Shown piece after piece: positions 63,921 through 64,000 of a stretch of DNA of 64,000 nt. Below the pieces are notes generated by a model that saw nothing but the letters and a program-made list of their open reading frames with translations, was not told the DNA's origin and made no database searches. The position numbers and the translations under genes were made by a program. Origin of the DNA: Candidatus Poribacteria bacterium. Lineage in GTDB: Bacteria; Poribacteria; WGA-4E; UBA9662. The stretch spans positions 70,516-134,515 of the forward strand of contig PAQF01000086.1 of the NCBI GenBank assembly GCA_002709695.1, in the 5' to 3' direction. Position 1 is the first letter of the stretch. The number at the start of each line of letters is the position of its first letter.

Positions 63921-64000
63921 ATGAGAGCTGTCGATAAGAATAATGGATATGAGTGTGCGATTCAGCCTGAGGCCGACCTGAGTTTTGCCGATCTAGTGGG
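63921..64000 (+). CDS. Start of an unidentified gene, truncated by the window end
   Basis: ATG 63921 has AAGGAG (63910-63915) five bases upstream; an ATG at 63918 is in the same frame. The frame stays open to the end (MRAVDKNNGYECAIQPEADL and a few more residues). Too short to identify. Confidence 0.55.
   Translation, partial: MRAVDKNNGYECAIQPEADLSFADLV

Noticed and set aside
1-64000. Insertion sequences, prophage genes, CRISPR-Cas or integrase genes
   Set aside because: No transposase, integrase, phage structural gene, terminal inverted repeat or Cas protein was recognised anywhere in the window.

Overview
The window (about 40% GC, many GTG/TTG starts, compact operons) looks like a chromosomal segment of an uncultured Gram-negative, outer-membrane-bearing bacterium. 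A SprA-type giant outer-membrane protein, several beta-barrel proteins, lipoproteins, F5/8C-like and CBM9-like surface modules, NHL/PD40 propellers and repeated Gfo/Idh/MocA and SDR dehydrogenases suggest an FCB-related or Poribacteria/Latescibacteria-like lineage. That placement is inference from gene content; no rRNA or tRNA was seen.

Layout. 1-5.3 kb: end of leuS, RNase J and a two-domain alpha/beta hydrolase. 5.4-6.4 kb (minus): a zinc-ribbon membrane protein coupled to a solitary FliG-like protein. 6.5-13.1 kb: a 2166-residue SprA-like protein with Gly/Tyr repeats. 13-24 kb: dehydrogenases, AlkA-type glycosylase, MATE exporter, mobA, a hidden 58-residue membrane protein, bifunctional nuclease, a frame-disrupted YqiJ-like protein, a sulfatase-modifying-type lipoprotein, SDR and rsmB. 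24.3 kb: rpsU with a repetitive tail and a clear terminator.

24.7-32.1 kb (minus) is the most striking region. It is a probable eight-gene operon behind a good promoter. It opens with a lipoprotein whose peroxiredoxin domain is read through an in-frame TGA: the TGA sits at the first position of the CxxC motif and is followed by a perfect hairpin at bacterial-SECIS distance, so this is very probably a selenoprotein. Next come a TlpA-like thioredoxin that appears to start at CTG, a small lipoprotein ending in a C-x4-C tail, a beta-barrel protein, a UlaG-like metallo-hydrolase, a dehydrogenase, an RlmD-type methyltransferase and a coiled-coil protein with a secretin-type domain.

32.4-38 kb (minus): MetE-like protein, UPF0309 SIS protein, SDR, NHL/barrel protein and a NusB with a large insertion. 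38-47.8 kb (plus): DnaJ; then a Ycf46-like AAA+ ATPase carrying an Ig-like insertion, closely followed by a 1925-residue surface protein, behind a promoter whose -35 box lies in a palindrome. 47.9-58.2 kb: an oligopeptide ABC transporter whose ATPases (DF) are separated from its binding protein and permeases (ABC) by a DUF4956-CotH/beta-helix-VTC cluster; a previously hidden 40-codon ORF fits exactly between CotH and VTC with overlaps at both ends. 58.2-64 kb: PotA-like ATPase, Nudix hydrolase, CDP-alcohol phosphatidyltransferase, diheme cytochrome c, PyrK, a TPR/PD40 lipoprotein and the first codons of another gene.
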